A stretch of DNA of 25,768 nt from a candidate division WWE3 bacterium (GCA_003564915.1 PXDX01000035.1:1-25768), one strand, 5' to 3'. Shown: positions 1 to 8,392, numbered from the stretch's first letter. Program-made: numbers and translations. Notes: generated from the sequence alone by a model not told the origin.

Positions 1-404
1 TCGACGGATCCTTCCGAATCCAACTCCAAATTTGAGTTCCTGATTAATCTTTGTTTGTAGGATTCATATAGCGTGTAGATCTCTTCCGCTTCCGCGTTGA
101 CTTCATTCCCGTTTGAAGCTCTCAAAATCTCTATTTCTTCCTCAACCTCCTGTAAGGCGGAACGCAGACCTATGTTTTCAATGGCCCTCCAATGATCTCG
201 AGCCAATTCTCCTGGAAGACCTTCAACCAAAGTTTGCTGATCTTCTTCAAGTTTAGAAACACTTGATCTTAGCTTTTTCATATTGTGAGAGAGCTTTTGA
301 TTCTCATGTAACAAAAAGAAAAGTCCTATTACGGTGAGAAGTGATATTGATACCACAAAAGGGAAAACGTATCCGGATAAGGTGTTGAGCAGTTTCTTCA
401 TCAT
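1..404 (-). CDS. Membrane-anchored coiled-coil protein, N-terminal part (runs off the left edge)
   Basis: Open on the minus strand from a double ATG (404 and 401) to the window edge with no stop, giving about 134 residues of an incomplete protein. A short basic N-terminus precedes one hydrophobic segment (about residues 9-31), after which the chain is charged, rich in Glu, Lys, Leu and Gln, and looks like a coiled coil. This suggests a single-pass membrane protein with the helical part outside or at the division/envelope zone; the family is not recognised. A TATAAT box lies 5 nt before the first ATG and 8 nt before the second, so the second ATG may be the true start of a leaderless mRNA. No ribosome binding site is visible. 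Confidence 0.6.
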   Translation of the reverse strand, partial: MMKKLLNTLSGYVFPFVVSISLLTVIGLFFLLHENQKLSHNMKKLRSSVSKLEEDQQTLVEGLPGELARDHWRAIENIGLRSALQEVEEEIEILRASNGNEVNAEAEEIYTLYESYKQRLIRNSNLELDSEGSV

Positions 405-409
405 TGATT

Positions 410-415
410 ATTATA
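410..415 (-). promoter_or_regulatory. -10 box for the coiled-coil gene
   Basis: Perfect TATAAT on the minus strand, 5 nt from ATG 404 and 8 nt from ATG 401. The -35 is weak (TTTCCA at 17 nt spacing). This proximity would give an mRNA with almost no leader. Confidence 0.5.
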
Positions 416-630
416 GCAACCGTGAAGAACTATGGAAAAAGTCATCCTGGAACACATGCTCGCTTATAATTGTCGTTTCTGTCAAGGCAAAAAAGCTCTT
501 TAGTAATGATCGCCTTTCCAGATCAATTGACATAAGAAATATTATGAAAGAAATCTTGCGTATTATAGAAGTCGTTATATCTGGATTCGCCCAATTTGTT
601 ATATTTCCTAATATTGCGGCAAAGATACGA

Positions 631-1068
631 CTAATCTCTGGAATATAAACCCACAAGCTCAGCCTTAGCGACTACGTGTGAATCCATTTGCTCCAATACG
701 GACGATTTGGTGAATTCGGGGTTCTCCGGCAGCTCTGTATCAAGTGCATATAGCTTGAAAAAATATCTGTGTGTTCCCGACGGAGGACAAGGTCCTCCAT
801 AGTCGTTATTTCCAAAACTAGTGACTCCCTCAATGCCCTTCGGTACAGAATCCTCATCCACAAATCCTGTTTCCACAGGAATATTGAATACCAACCAATG
901 TACCCAAGTACCTGCAGGAGCGTCGGGATCATCAACGATAAGAACTAGATTTTGCGCTTCCAAAGGTATTTCTGAGAAAACTAACGGAGGGCTTGTGTTC
1001 TCCCCATCACATGTATATCTCTCGGGAATCCTTTCGTTATGATCAAATGCCGGGCTTGTAATGTTCAT
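631..1068 (-). CDS. YbhB/YbcL-family (PEBP, Raf-kinase-inhibitor-like) protein
   Basis: A 145-residue protein with the bacterial PEBP landmarks in order: an N-terminal IPERYTCDGENTSPPL block, DPDAP, GTWVHWLVFNIP, then YGGPCPPSGTHRYFFKLYAL near residues 90-110. These form the anion-binding pocket of the phosphatidylethanolamine-binding fold. Length is close to the usual 150-160, so it is probably complete. No signal peptide is visible, so it should be cytoplasmic. Its cellular role in bacteria is poorly defined; binding of small anionic or phospho-ligands is known for the family. It stands alone, with a TATAAT box 10 nt upstream of the ATG. The family call is firm, the function is not. Confidence 0.93.
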   Translation of the reverse strand: MNITSPAFDHNERIPERYTCDGENTSPPLVFSEIPLEAQNLVLIVDDPDAPAGTWVHWLVFNIPVETGFVDEDSVPKGIEGVTSFGNNDYGGPCPPSGTHRYFFKLYALDTELPENPEFTKSSVLEQMDSHVVAKAELVGLYSRD

Positions 1069-1078
1069 GGACTACCTT

Positions 1079-1084
1079 ATTATA
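1079..1084 (-). promoter_or_regulatory. -10 box for the PEBP gene
   Basis: Perfect TATAAT on the minus strand, 10 nt from the ATG at 1068. The gap contains AAGGTAG, which could act as a weak ribosome binding site on a very short leader. No good -35 is seen at 16-18 nt. Confidence 0.5.
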
Positions 1085-1250
1085 ACACTGCAAAATGGCT
1101 CTCTATTGCATCAGGAATAGTTTCAAAATAGATTTTTTCACTTAAATCATGCCTCTAACCTTAAATAAAGTAGAATATGTCGCTTTTCGATTCCAAATAT
1201 ATACAACGAGTAAAAATAAATTTTCAAAAAGATAATTAATTCCTACCCGC

Positions 1251-1278
1251 TTGACACTTAGATGAACTGGAATATAAT
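1251..1278 (+). promoter_or_regulatory. Consensus sigma70-type promoter of the ArsR-permease cassette
   Basis: TTGACA (1251-1256), 16-nt spacer, TATAAT (1273-1278): both hexamers are perfect. The ATG of the repressor lies 8 nt after the -10 box, so transcription should start at or within a base or two of the start codon and the mRNA should be leaderless. Confidence 0.85.
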
Positions 1279-1292
1279 TCATTCGTATGAAT
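1277..1292 (+). promoter_or_regulatory. Palindromic operator candidate for the ArsR-type repressor
   Basis: ATTCAT-TCGT-ATGAAT is a 16-bp near-perfect palindrome (6-bp perfect arms). It covers the last two bases of the -10 box, the expected transcription start and the start codon. ArsR/SmtB dimers bind such AT-rich palindromes at their own promoters, so bound repressor would block transcription. That it is the operator is inference from position. Confidence 0.55.
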
Positions 1293-1592
1293 AGCCATTC
1301 AGATGTTGTGGAAACATCCTTAAAAGAAAATAATTCATTGTATTCCTTATTGATACCAAGCAAAATAAATATCCTTAATTTTTTGAGTTCTGCGGGACCT
1401 ACTTGCGTATGTGAAATATCCGATGCTTTAGAAATTAGTCAAAGCCTAACTTCCCACCATCTAAGCGAGCTAAAAGAAAACGGTCTTGTTAAGGCTAAAC
1501 AGGAATCCAAATTCGTCATCTACAGGACAACGAAAAAGGGTAAAAAAGTCTGTAGTCAAATTATCAAGTTAGCGGAGGAGTTAAACGAATGA
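1287..1592 (+). CDS. ArsR/SmtB-family metal- or metalloid-responsive repressor
   Basis: 101 residues with a winged helix-turn-helix. The segment around residues 38-46 (PTCVCEISD) matches the ELCVCDL metal-site motif of ArsR, giving a C40/C42 thiolate pair at the recognition domain; C89 is a possible third ligand. The recognition helix SQSLTSHHLSELKENGLV (about 51-68) and the wing KFVIYRTTKKG follow. It should sit on the promoter and leave when As(III), Sb(III) or a soft metal binds. The start is fixed by the promoter 8 nt upstream. Its TGA stop overlaps the next ATG by 4 nt, so the cassette is one transcription unit. The effector is not decided by the sequence. Confidence 0.9.
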   Translation: MNSHSDVVETSLKENNSLYSLLIPSKINILNFLSSAGPTCVCEISDALEISQSLTSHHLSELKENGLVKAKQESKFVIYRTTKKGKKVCSQIIKLAEELNE

Positions 1593-1840
1593 AAATACAA
1601 GTAATAGGGTCTGGATGCCCAACCTGCAAGGCTTTGCATCAGCAGATTTTATCAGTAGTTCAGGAATTGGACGAAAGCCCGGAAGTGGAATATGTAGTTG
1701 GTATAGATAAACTGGTTGAACTGGGTATAATGCAGAGCCCAGCTCTTGTTATAGACGGAAAACCCATCTTAACAGGTTACACAAATAATTCTGAAAAGCT
1801 TAAAAAAATAATTTTAAGTTATCTAGAAAAAGATAAGTAG
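1589..1840 (+). CDS. Small thioredoxin-fold protein with CPTC motif (redox-active disulfide protein 2 type)
   Basis: 83 residues: beta strand MKIQVIGSG, then C10-P-T-C13 redox motif, and SPALVID with the cis-proline at P51. This is the compact thioredoxin family often encoded beside UPF0718/ArsP-like permeases and ArsR regulators. No signal peptide, so cytoplasmic. It probably shuttles a thiol-bound metalloid or keeps cysteines of the permease reduced; the exact role in these cassettes is not established. It overlaps the repressor by 4 nt and is followed after one base by the permease GTG start. Confidence 0.88.
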   Translation: MKIQVIGSGCPTCKALHQQILSVVQELDESPEVEYVVGIDKLVELGIMQSPALVIDGKPILTGYTNNSEKLKKIILSYLEKDK

Positions 1841-1841
1841 A

Positions 1842-3005
1842 GTGAGTATAAAGAAACTTAAAATAGTAATTGAAAAAAACAAGATAATTTTTGCGTTGGT
1901 AGCCGTTTATCTAGTGGTTTTCTTTTTAAGCTCTCCTATAACTTCTCTGCTGGAAAGACAAATGATCCAGCAACAGTTAGGTAAGGCTTTTTATGAGGGA
2001 TGGCTAGGAATAGTAGACTATCTATCGGCTCATGTTCTGTTTTGCCTTATTCCAGCATTTTTTATCGCTGGTGCAATAAACACGCTTTTAGATACATCGG
2101 CTATTCTAAAGTACATGTCGGCAGAGGCCAATAAGGTTGGGGCTTATTTAGTGGCATCCATGGGGGGTTTCTTTATTCAAGTATGTTCCTGCACGATCCT
2201 TCCCCTATTTGCAGGAATTTGGAAAAAAGGCGCAGGAATAGGGGTTGCCAGCACTTTTCTATACGCCGGACCTGCTATTAATCTTTTAGCCTTCGTTTTA
2301 ACCGGCCAAAGAATAGGATGGGGTCTTGCTGTAATCAGACTTGCGTTGTCGATATTCTTTGCCATAACAACTGGAATAATTATGGGATTGTTTTTTAAAG
2401 AGCAACTGAACACAGAGAAAATGGTTCTTGTAGAGGAGAATCCCTCCTTTGAAAGTAAGAAAAAATCCAGGATATTTTGGATCAATCTCTTTTCAATCTT
2501 AATAATAGGAACCTTTCCTTTTGGAGGGCAAATCAAAAATTTCTTATTATTTGGTCTAATAATAGTCCAGGTTCTGGTTTCCCTTTTTTGGGTGGATAGG
2601 GAGAAGCTCGATTCTTGGTGGCAGGAAACGATCAAATTTCTTGGTGAAATAGTGCCCATTCTTTTGGGAGGTGTGTTTCTTGCTGGCGTTGTAACAAACC
2701 TTATTCCGCAAGAGCAATTCCAAAACATAACAGGCAAGAACACGATGGCCTCTAATCTAATAGCAGTTATCTTTGGCGCCATAGCATACTTCCCCGCCTT
2801 GGTAGAAATTCCTATTGCAGAAAATTTTCTCAGTTTGGGAATGAATAGGGGTCCTTTATTGGCTTATCTTTTATCCGACCCCGTGCTGTCATTACAGGGA
2901 CTTCTTGTCTTGAACAAGCTTATCGGAGTTAAGAAAACTTTCGTCTACACCGGATCAATAGTATTATTAACTACCCTGGCAGGGTATATATATGGAATCT
3001 TGTAA
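1842..3005 (+). CDS. UPF0718/ArsP-like permease
   Basis: 387 residues with roughly ten or eleven hydrophobic segments. The family signature is CSCTILPLFAGI (C115-S-C117) in the third segment, followed by GPAINLLAF; the second half repeats the architecture with a GGVFLAGVVTNLIP segment and FPALVEIPIAE. Members of this superfamily (DUF318, YraQ, ArsP) export organoarsenicals or are linked to metal and metalloid efflux. The paired cysteines fit the thiol partner encoded just upstream. The start is GTG, one base after the thioredoxin stop. The 3' end overlaps the next gene by 14 nt, which suggests translational coupling. Substrate unknown. Confidence 0.87.
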   Translation: MSIKKLKIVIEKNKIIFALVAVYLVVFFLSSPITSLLERQMIQQQLGKAFYEGWLGIVDYLSAHVLFCLIPAFFIAGAINTLLDTSAILKYMSAEANKVGAYLVASMGGFFIQVCSCTILPLFAGIWKKGAGIGVASTFLYAGPAINLLAFVLTGQRIGWGLAVIRLALSIFFAITTGIIMGLFFKEQLNTEKMVLVEENPSFESKKKSRIFWINLFSILIIGTFPFGGQIKNFLLFGLIIVQVLVSLFWVDREKLDSWWQETIKFLGEIVPILLGGVFLAGVVTNLIPQEQFQNITGKNTMASNLIAVIFGAIAYFPALVEIPIAENFLSLGMNRGPLLAYLLSDPVLSLQGLLVLNKLIGVKKTFVYTGSIVLLTTLAGYIYGIL

Positions 3006-3723
3006 CTTAAGTTGCAAACAAGGCGGAAAAAGCGTGGGAATAGTAATTCTTTTAAGTATTGGGGCTTTTCTTTTAATTTCTTTTCTTGTGCCAAAAGAAA
3101 ACAACACGCTCTCTACTGAAGCAGACGTAGAAAAAGCAAGTGATGTGAGAGAAAGTGGTGATGGCACTCCGTTTTTAGTTTCAACATGCTCTACATTTTA
3201 CTCTCTACTTAGAGAAGAATCCCTGAAAAATATTACGCTCATTGATTTAGATTCTTCCCAAAATGCTTTGGCAACTGCGGAAAACACCAGAATAAATACG
3301 GCTCTTATAGGCAGAAAACCTAAACCAAAAGAAACGGTCTTAAATTGTATAAAACTGGAAGGATATGAAGGTTACTCATTCATAAGTTCTGAAGAACAAA
3401 CTATTTATCTGACAGAGTTGCAAGAACAAGAGATCTATACCAGCCTAAATCCTGAAAAATTAAGTTCCAAGTTCAATCTTAATAAGGTTAGCCGGGTAGA
3501 AAATGTTTACGACTACATAGATATTGGTATTGGAGTAATTTCCTGGGAAAGCATGAATTACGCTGAAGCAAATATGGTACATGTGCTAAATCCAGATGAT
3601 TCCAGGTTTCTCCCTTCGAGAGCACCTTACCTGTGTTGTAAAAATATCTGTGACGAAAATATCATCAATCAGCTAACACAATCAATAAACTCAGCAAAAG
3701 AAATCTTGACAGCGTTAGATTAA
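2992..3723 (+). CDS. Membrane-anchored protein resembling a solute-binding domain, last gene of the ArsR cassette
   Basis: 243 residues. The N-terminus has a CxxxC pair (C4, C8) before a hydrophobic segment (about 14-33), so the rest probably faces outside. The outer part contains ALIGRKPKPKET and YEGYSFISSEEQTIYL, similar in style to PstS-like periplasmic binding proteins, but I cannot confirm the family. Near the C-terminus there is a CCKNIC cysteine cluster. The ATG lies inside the permease gene (14-nt overlap), which ties the two functionally. A plausible role is to bind the permease substrate or a thiol complex of it. It could also be a scaffold specific to this lineage. Confidence 0.7.
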   Translation: MESCNLSCKQGGKSVGIVILLSIGAFLLISFLVPKENNTLSTEADVEKASDVRESGDGTPFLVSTCSTFYSLLREESLKNITLIDLDSSQNALATAENTRINTALIGRKPKPKETVLNCIKLEGYEGYSFISSEEQTIYLTELQEQEIYTSLNPEKLSSKFNLNKVSRVENVYDYIDIGIGVISWESMNYAEANMVHVLNPDDSRFLPSRAPYLCCKNICDENIINQLTQSINSAKEILTALD

Positions 3724-3780
3724 CAGCTTTCCGTAAATCCTTGTGATAAAAATCCCACTCAAAAAGATATTACTGCGCAC

Positions 3781-3819
3781 TAGATATTTGGTAGAAAAAG
3801 CGAGAATACCTAATATCTA
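3781..3819. repeat. AT-rich inverted repeat between convergent genes
   Basis: Arms TAGATATTTGGTA (3781-3793) and TACCTAATATCTA (3807-3819) pair at 12 of 13 positions around a 13-nt loop. It sits between two convergent stop codons (3723 and 3821) and could mark a weak bidirectional terminator or protect the 3' ends, but no clean T-run follows on either strand. Confidence 0.5.
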
Positions 3820-3820
3820 C

Positions 3821-4171
3821 TTATAAATTAATGATCAGCTCTAGTAAAGGTCTTAATAAAAATTGCCCTGCGGCCACTCCAAGAAAAAAGTGAACAAGAT
3901 AAAAAAAGGCCACGACAAGATCTTTCTGGGTCTTTTCAATCCCGGCACTCCCTAATTGCTTGAATCTCATCCCCACCCACAACAATCCCAATATAAAACC
4001 TGCTATAGTGCCTTTTCTTATAGATTCCAGATCAAGGTCGATTGTAGGTAATACTGCTCCCACAGCAAGGCCGGAAAGAAACATTGCTGCACTTATTCGC
4101 TTGCTACTCTTTCCAATAAATGTTTTTATTTTTTCCAAACCTGCTAGATCGGTTAGACTATCGTTTAACAT
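3821..4171 (-). CDS. Small membrane protein of unknown function, three hydrophobic segments
   Basis: 116 residues. Hydrophobic stretches at about 26-45, 54-70 and 86-106 separated by short charged linkers, with a positively charged connection (GMRFKQ) after the second. No catalytic motif is seen and I do not recognise a family. It is convergent with the ArsR cassette and stands alone. A TATTAT -10-like box lies 7 nt before the ATG, matching the leaderless pattern seen elsewhere in the window. Confidence 0.7.
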   Translation of the reverse strand: MLNDSLTDLAGLEKIKTFIGKSSKRISAAMFLSGLAVGAVLPTIDLDLESIRKGTIAGFILGLLWVGMRFKQLGSAGIEKTQKDLVVAFFYLVHFFLGVAAGQFLLRPLLELIINL

Positions 4172-4479
4172 TTATACAATAATACAGCATTGTGGCGGGA
4201 GTTTAAAAATTTGCGCCGATTCGGCTTAGCTCCGTTTGAAATGCTTACTTTAATTTTCGAACTGATTGTCATTCATTGCTATGAGCAGATCTCTAAATTT
4301 GGGCGTGGAATTGGCTATTCGATTTTTGAGAAGTATTTGGAGATGCCGGAGAAAATTGCCAATTCGTGAAAACAAGACAAATACAATGTAGGATTGGAAA
4401 TAGTTGGTCAGAGACTCAATCTAAAGATACATAATCATGATTAAATATATGCACTTTACAAAAAAGCCAAACCATTCTC
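4172..4479. other. 308-nt gap without a clear gene; contains a 42-codon open frame
   Basis: A plus-strand frame from ATG 4241 to TGA 4369 encodes 42 residues with a protein-like composition (a hydrophobic start, then Gly, Lys, Glu, Tyr), but it has no ribosome binding site and no recognised family. An 8-bp inverted repeat GAATTGGC/GCCAATTC (4308-4315 and 4358-4365) lies within it. It may be a gene remnant. Nothing else is identifiable here. Confidence 0.25.
4179..4184 (-). promoter_or_regulatory. -10 box for the small membrane protein gene
   Basis: TATTAT on the minus strand, 7 nt before the ATG at 4171, with a TTTAAA -35-like hexamer at 17-nt spacing. Confidence 0.4.
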
Positions 4480-5853
4480 ATGTATAACAAGTTCGTAAAT
4501 AAGTTCAACAGCTCTCTTAGAAAAGAGCATATATACAAAATAGGGATCCCACTTACACTTAACTTATGTATTCTTATCTACTTGGTTTTAAGGGCAAATA
4601 TTTTTATACCTATTAAGGGACACCCTTTCGAACTTACCGACAGCGAAGCGTTCTACTCAATAGCAGCATTCATAACTACAAATATATTTTTTGTAATTCT
4701 AAACAGAGAGAGAAACTTTCCAATATCAGGGAAATTAGTAATCGGATATTTTTTAATTCTTACAATACCAATATTTTTTATTAAGCCATTATTTTCTCAA
4801 GATATATACAAAAACTTAATTCTATCAAAGGGATTTATTCATAGTCGTACAAACCCATATACAACATCGCCGGAGATGTTAAACGAATATGACACTCTAA
4901 ATTACATACATAATTGGCAGCATGTACCAATGATCCACCCGCCTATATCCGTCTATTATTTCTCGTTACCCTTCCTGATTTCTACATCAGATATTTTCGC
5001 AATAACCTTTTTAAGGGTAACTTCTATCGCCCTACTTCTAGGGATATTTCAAATCCTAAGAAGAATTGCGAAAACTCATAATAAAGATGAAGCGTCTTTA
5101 TATAAATATGTGATTGCATTAATCCCCTTCGTACTAATAAATGTAGTGCTAGACCTACATAACGACTTGTTACTAGTTCTTCCCATAACTCTAGGATATT
5201 ATTTCTTACTACAGAAAACGTACTTTAAAAGTTTTATCGCTCTGATTATTGGATTTCTAAGCAAATACGCGAGCGTAAGCTTAATCCCTATAGTTATTTT
5301 CGCCCTTATAAAAGAAAGAGCTGACTTACCCACAAAAAAATTCCTCAATGTATTGTTACTGGCAGTAAGCGGTATACTCCTAACTCTTATAGCCTTTTCC
5401 CCATTTATGAACGCTGGTAAGGATCTTATCGGGGGAACATCTTACGTTACAAAATTGGTGAGTATTTACCAAACAACTCCCCTAACTTATCTTGCCACTC
5501 AATTTTTTCCACCTTTCTTTATTCGATTCGCTGGGCTTATACTAGCTACTCTTCTAGGAATTGCGCTCTATTCAAAAAATAAATATCTTGAATCATTTCT
5601 GTGGCCAATACTTTTTATTATTATGGCAACTACTACATGGTTTATGAGTTGGTATATTCTATGGGCGTTGCCATTCATATTAATAAGAATGAATGATGAA
5701 AACTGGGGAACAATTGTAGGGATAGTTTATATTTTTCTTTTGGATCTAGCAGGAGTAGGAACATTTTTTCCATCGATTGTAGTTCTTATGTACATCTTAC
5801 TAAAGTTTGTTGTAAGAAATAAACGGCGAATAAAAGCGAATCAAACCGCTTAA
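4480..5853 (+). CDS. Multi-pass GT-C type glycosyltransferase (GT87/DUF2029-like)
   Basis: 457 residues, about ten or more hydrophobic segments. After the second or third segment there is an external loop with SQDIYKNLILSKGF and TNPYTT, then MIHPPISVYYFSLPF; an acidic residue followed by a PP loop is the hallmark of GT-C enzymes that use polyprenyl-phosphate sugars, such as the mannosyltransferase-like GT87 group. It should add a sugar to a lipid or surface polymer on the outer face of the membrane. Later it has a WFMSWYILWALPF segment typical of the group. Start chosen at the only ATG before the hydrophobic region; no strong ribosome binding site is visible. Sugar and acceptor are unknown. 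Confidence 0.78.
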   Translation: MYNKFVNKFNSSLRKEHIYKIGIPLTLNLCILIYLVLRANIFIPIKGHPFELTDSEAFYSIAAFITTNIFFVILNRERNFPISGKLVIGYFLILTIPIFFIKPLFSQDIYKNLILSKGFIHSRTNPYTTSPEMLNEYDTLNYIHNWQHVPMIHPPISVYYFSLPFLISTSDIFAITFLRVTSIALLLGIFQILRRIAKTHNKDEASLYKYVIALIPFVLINVVLDLHNDLLLVLPITLGYYFLLQKTYFKSFIALIIGFLSKYASVSLIPIVIFALIKERADLPTKKFLNVLLLAVSGILLTLIAFSPFMNAGKDLIGGTSYVTKLVSIYQTTPLTYLATQFFPPFFIRFAGLILATLLGIALYSKNKYLESFLWPILFIIMATTTWFMSWYILWALPFILIRMNDENWGTIVGIVYIFLLDLAGVGTFFPSIVVLMYILLKFVVRNKRRIKANQTA

Positions 5854-5905
5854 ATACTGAGAATTATTAAACCAAAGCTTATAGATAAAAATTCCCAGCT
5901 CTTTT

Positions 5906-5961
5906 ACCAGAAAGACGTTTAAGACCCACTACAAGGGGGAAGAAAAGAACGGCTTTCTGGT
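5906..5961. repeat. Long inverted repeat upstream of the kelch gene
   Basis: Arms ACCAGAAAGACGTT (5906-5919) and AACGGCTTTCTGGT (5948-5961) pair at 13 of 14 positions with a 28-nt loop. It lies between the GT-C stop and the kelch promoter. There is no T-run, so it is not a standard terminator; it could be a protein-binding site or an RNA 3'-end structure. Confidence 0.5.
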
Positions 5962-6022
5962 GAATGAGGTGGTAAAATAGAGGAAATATCTTTCCAAATA
6001 TAGATTACAATTTATGAGAGAT

Positions 6023-6051
6023 TTGCGCTTTTAAAAACATCCTGCTAGCAT
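6023..6051 (+). promoter_or_regulatory. Possible promoter of the kelch gene
   Basis: TTGCGC (6023-6028), 17-nt spacer, TAGCAT (6046-6051). The match to consensus is modest but the spacing is ideal. It would give a leader of about 34 nt carrying AGGAG (6083-6087), 4 nt before the ATG, so unlike its neighbours this gene has a classic ribosome binding site. Confidence 0.35.
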
Positions 6052-6091
6052 AGAAAGGTTAGCATTAACCGATTTAAAAAATAGGAGTAAT

Positions 6092-8203
6092 ATGAAAAAA
6101 TCCCACTTAAAATTTTTTGTAGCCTTTGCGGGCATAATTTCCATCCTGGGTTTACTTTCTTCCACTTTTACGGCCTTCACATCAGAAAATCAATGGCAGG
6201 AGTTGGAAGTTGATCCTTTTAGATTTGGGCATAATTGTGTTACTGCAATAGACAATAATATTTATTGCATCGGGGGAAGGCCATCTCCCTTTGCAAACTT
6301 TGAATATCCCGATGGACATGACATGTTAAACACCCAGACACAGGAATGGGAGAAGAGAGAACCAATCCCGGAGGTTGATAATCCTTGGGGAGCGGGAAAT
6401 GTACCTGGGGGTGGTCAAACAATAATTGACCCTATAGCATATACCGGGAATTTTATTATTCTGGCTGATTTAGTAATGCTAGATACTCACGGCGATGGAA
6501 GAGGCCCAGATCTAGTATATCGAGCCTATAATATATCTGAAGACAGCTGGATCCTTTTTCATGAAGACGAAAACCATCCACCTGAAAATTTCTCACTTAC
6601 CGGAGCTACAACTTACGACGGCAATGCTTATTTTTTCGGGTTTCTATATCTAAGTGAGGAGTATTATGCTACCGTCTATCAGATTGATTCCACTTTAGTG
6701 TGGGAAAGAACTTATCAAAGCGCTACCCCAACCCCCGAAGAAGATGTAAGAGTCCATGCTACTTACGGCGGACCTATTTCCACTTCATATGAGAATAAGA
6801 TATATGCTTTCGGAGGTCACGGAACTCAAGCCCACGCAAATTACACTAAATCTACCTATGTGTTTGACGTTGTAGATAACACCTGGACGCAGAAAGAAGA
6901 CATGCCCTTGCTTAGGGCCCATGGGGCTGCGGCACCTAATACGGACGGAACAAAAATTTACTATTTCGGCGGAGATAAGACACCTCAAATCATGAACAAT
7001 GACGGAACCGATAATGTTCAGATATACAAAGTACAAAATGATACGTGGACTCTTTCCAGCACCTATATGTCCAAGAAAGCTCAAAGCGACCACAAGGTAG
7101 CGATGGCCGACGGAGTTATCTACTTAGTCCTAAGTGCTGAATCCACAACCGATGACTATGAAGGCGATAGGCCCGAGATCGATTATTATATAGACGAAAC
7201 CTTTACTGAAGGAACGGAAGGGTGGGGAATCACGCACTTTTCTTCTCTTAACACTACGGTGTGTCCTCCAAATTACAGCAGATGCAACTATCACATAACG
7301 CCGGGAAGCGAGAACACGCAATTCCCTGTTTTCACAACTGTCGAGAATGAAAAAAAAGTATTCTTGGCGGAAGATCTTGTAGGGAATTCTTTAGCGTTTC
7401 TGACTGAAGGTTTAGCAACGGAAGCATCAAGGGTCTTGGTTACTTTTCCTGAAGAAGTTTTTACCATATCGGGCAGTTTAGAATGGGATGATTTATTTGT
7501 CTTACCAAAAATTCTTACTGAACCGTCTGCAGAACCTGACAACTTCAGCGATCTGGGAGTAACAATCAAGATCGGAGGAAATGTAGGGCTTACTTTTTCC
7601 CGACCTATCAGATTACTGATCCCCGGTGAAGGTGGTAAAAATATCGGATATATAGATCCTGATGTAGGAGAATTCACAAATATTGATACGGTCTGTAAAG
7701 CCGATGATTACGCACAGGTAAAAGACCAGCTAAGTGCGGGCGGCGTTTGTAAGTACAACGAAGTACTTCCTAACGAACCGGACAATCTAATCATTTGGAC
7801 AACCCATTTTACGGAATTTGTAACTTTCGAGCCTGAAGAAAGTACTTCGAAGATTTGGACCTTTCTTAGAAACGTTTTCCACCCGGATACTCGATGTCAT
7901 TGGATTAAACCTGATGAAACCACTTGGATTAGAGTTGTCCCGGATGAAAGAGACGGTGTGTCTGGAATGTTCGTTACCTGGACTCAATATAGTGCTAACA
8001 AAGTGAACATCCTAATAGATGATGGAACCGGCAGCTATCCCTGGATAGTTAAAAATGCCATAAATAATGGCCACATCTTCCTTCCGAATGTAGACAGAAG
8101 TCAGAGGATAAGAATATTCCCAGTAAACCACTGTAGGGAGGGAGAACTATCGCCCCCGGTATCCTACGATCTACATCCTAACGGGTGGTATAACATAAAA
8201 TAA
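6092..8203 (+). CDS. Secreted kelch-repeat surface protein
   Basis: 703 residues. A signal peptide or anchor (lysines then a hydrophobic stretch, residues 1-30) is followed by kelch repeats with the GG pair in IYCIGGRPSP, IYAFGGHGTQ and IYYFGGDKTPQ, each preceding an xTWTQ/xTWTL strand, spanning about residues 30-360 as a beta-propeller. Around residues 480-590 is a module with RLLIPGEGGKNIGY, a Cys pair and WTTHFTEFVTF, a pattern I know as a repeated C-terminal module of secreted CPR and archaeal proteins. The last 100 residues look like a beta-sandwich. Likely role: adhesion or carbohydrate/protein binding outside the cell. No catalytic residues recognised. AGGAG lies 4 nt before the start. 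Confidence 0.85.
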   Translation: MKKSHLKFFVAFAGIISILGLLSSTFTAFTSENQWQELEVDPFRFGHNCVTAIDNNIYCIGGRPSPFANFEYPDGHDMLNTQTQEWEKREPIPEVDNPWGAGNVPGGGQTIIDPIAYTGNFIILADLVMLDTHGDGRGPDLVYRAYNISEDSWILFHEDENHPPENFSLTGATTYDGNAYFFGFLYLSEEYYATVYQIDSTLVWERTYQSATPTPEEDVRVHATYGGPISTSYENKIYAFGGHGTQAHANYTKSTYVFDVVDNTWTQKEDMPLLRAHGAAAPNTDGTKIYYFGGDKTPQIMNNDGTDNVQIYKVQNDTWTLSSTYMSKKAQSDHKVAMADGVIYLVLSAESTTDDYEGDRPEIDYYIDETFTEGTEGWGITHFSSLNTTVCPPNYSRCNYHITPGSENTQFPVFTTVENEKKVFLAEDLVGNSLAFLTEGLATEASRVLVTFPEEVFTISGSLEWDDLFVLPKILTEPSAEPDNFSDLGVTIKIGGNVGLTFSRPIRLLIPGEGGKNIGYIDPDVGEFTNIDTVCKADDYAQVKDQLSAGGVCKYNEVLPNEPDNLIIWTTHFTEFVTFEPEESTSKIWTFLRNVFHPDTRCHWIKPDETTWIRVVPDERDGVSGMFVTWTQYSANKVNILIDDGTGSYPWIVKNAINNGHIFLPNVDRSQRIRIFPVNHCREGELSPPVSYDLHPNGWYNIK

Positions 8204-8392
8204 GTGAAGAAGTAAGTTTTAAATGGCAACTATATTTTAATTTCTTTTGTTAAGACCGGTCGTGTTAATGTGCACGAATAATCCGCGCATAATAGATTTT
8301 TTATTGAAATTTAGATCCATTCCAAAAAAGAGCATTTAAACCAAGTTTATTGAATACTTTCCCAAAACGGCGTGGAGTCTTTGAGAGTTTAA

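Noticed and set aside
334..648. 104-residue plus-strand frame covering the gap before the PEBP gene, with a hydrophobic 34-residue tail from ATG 546
   Set aside because: Its first part is antisense to the start of the coiled-coil gene and its end is antisense to the PEBP 3' end. No ribosome binding site and no family; kept only as a possibility for a tiny membrane peptide.
2177..2782. 201-residue open frame on the minus strand
   Set aside because: It lies wholly inside the permease gene on the opposite strand, has no ribosome binding site and no recognisable family; the permease frame has clear family motifs.
7291..7677. 128-residue minus-strand frame inside the kelch gene
   Set aside because: A shadow of the kelch reading frame with Ser/Pro-rich low-information sequence.
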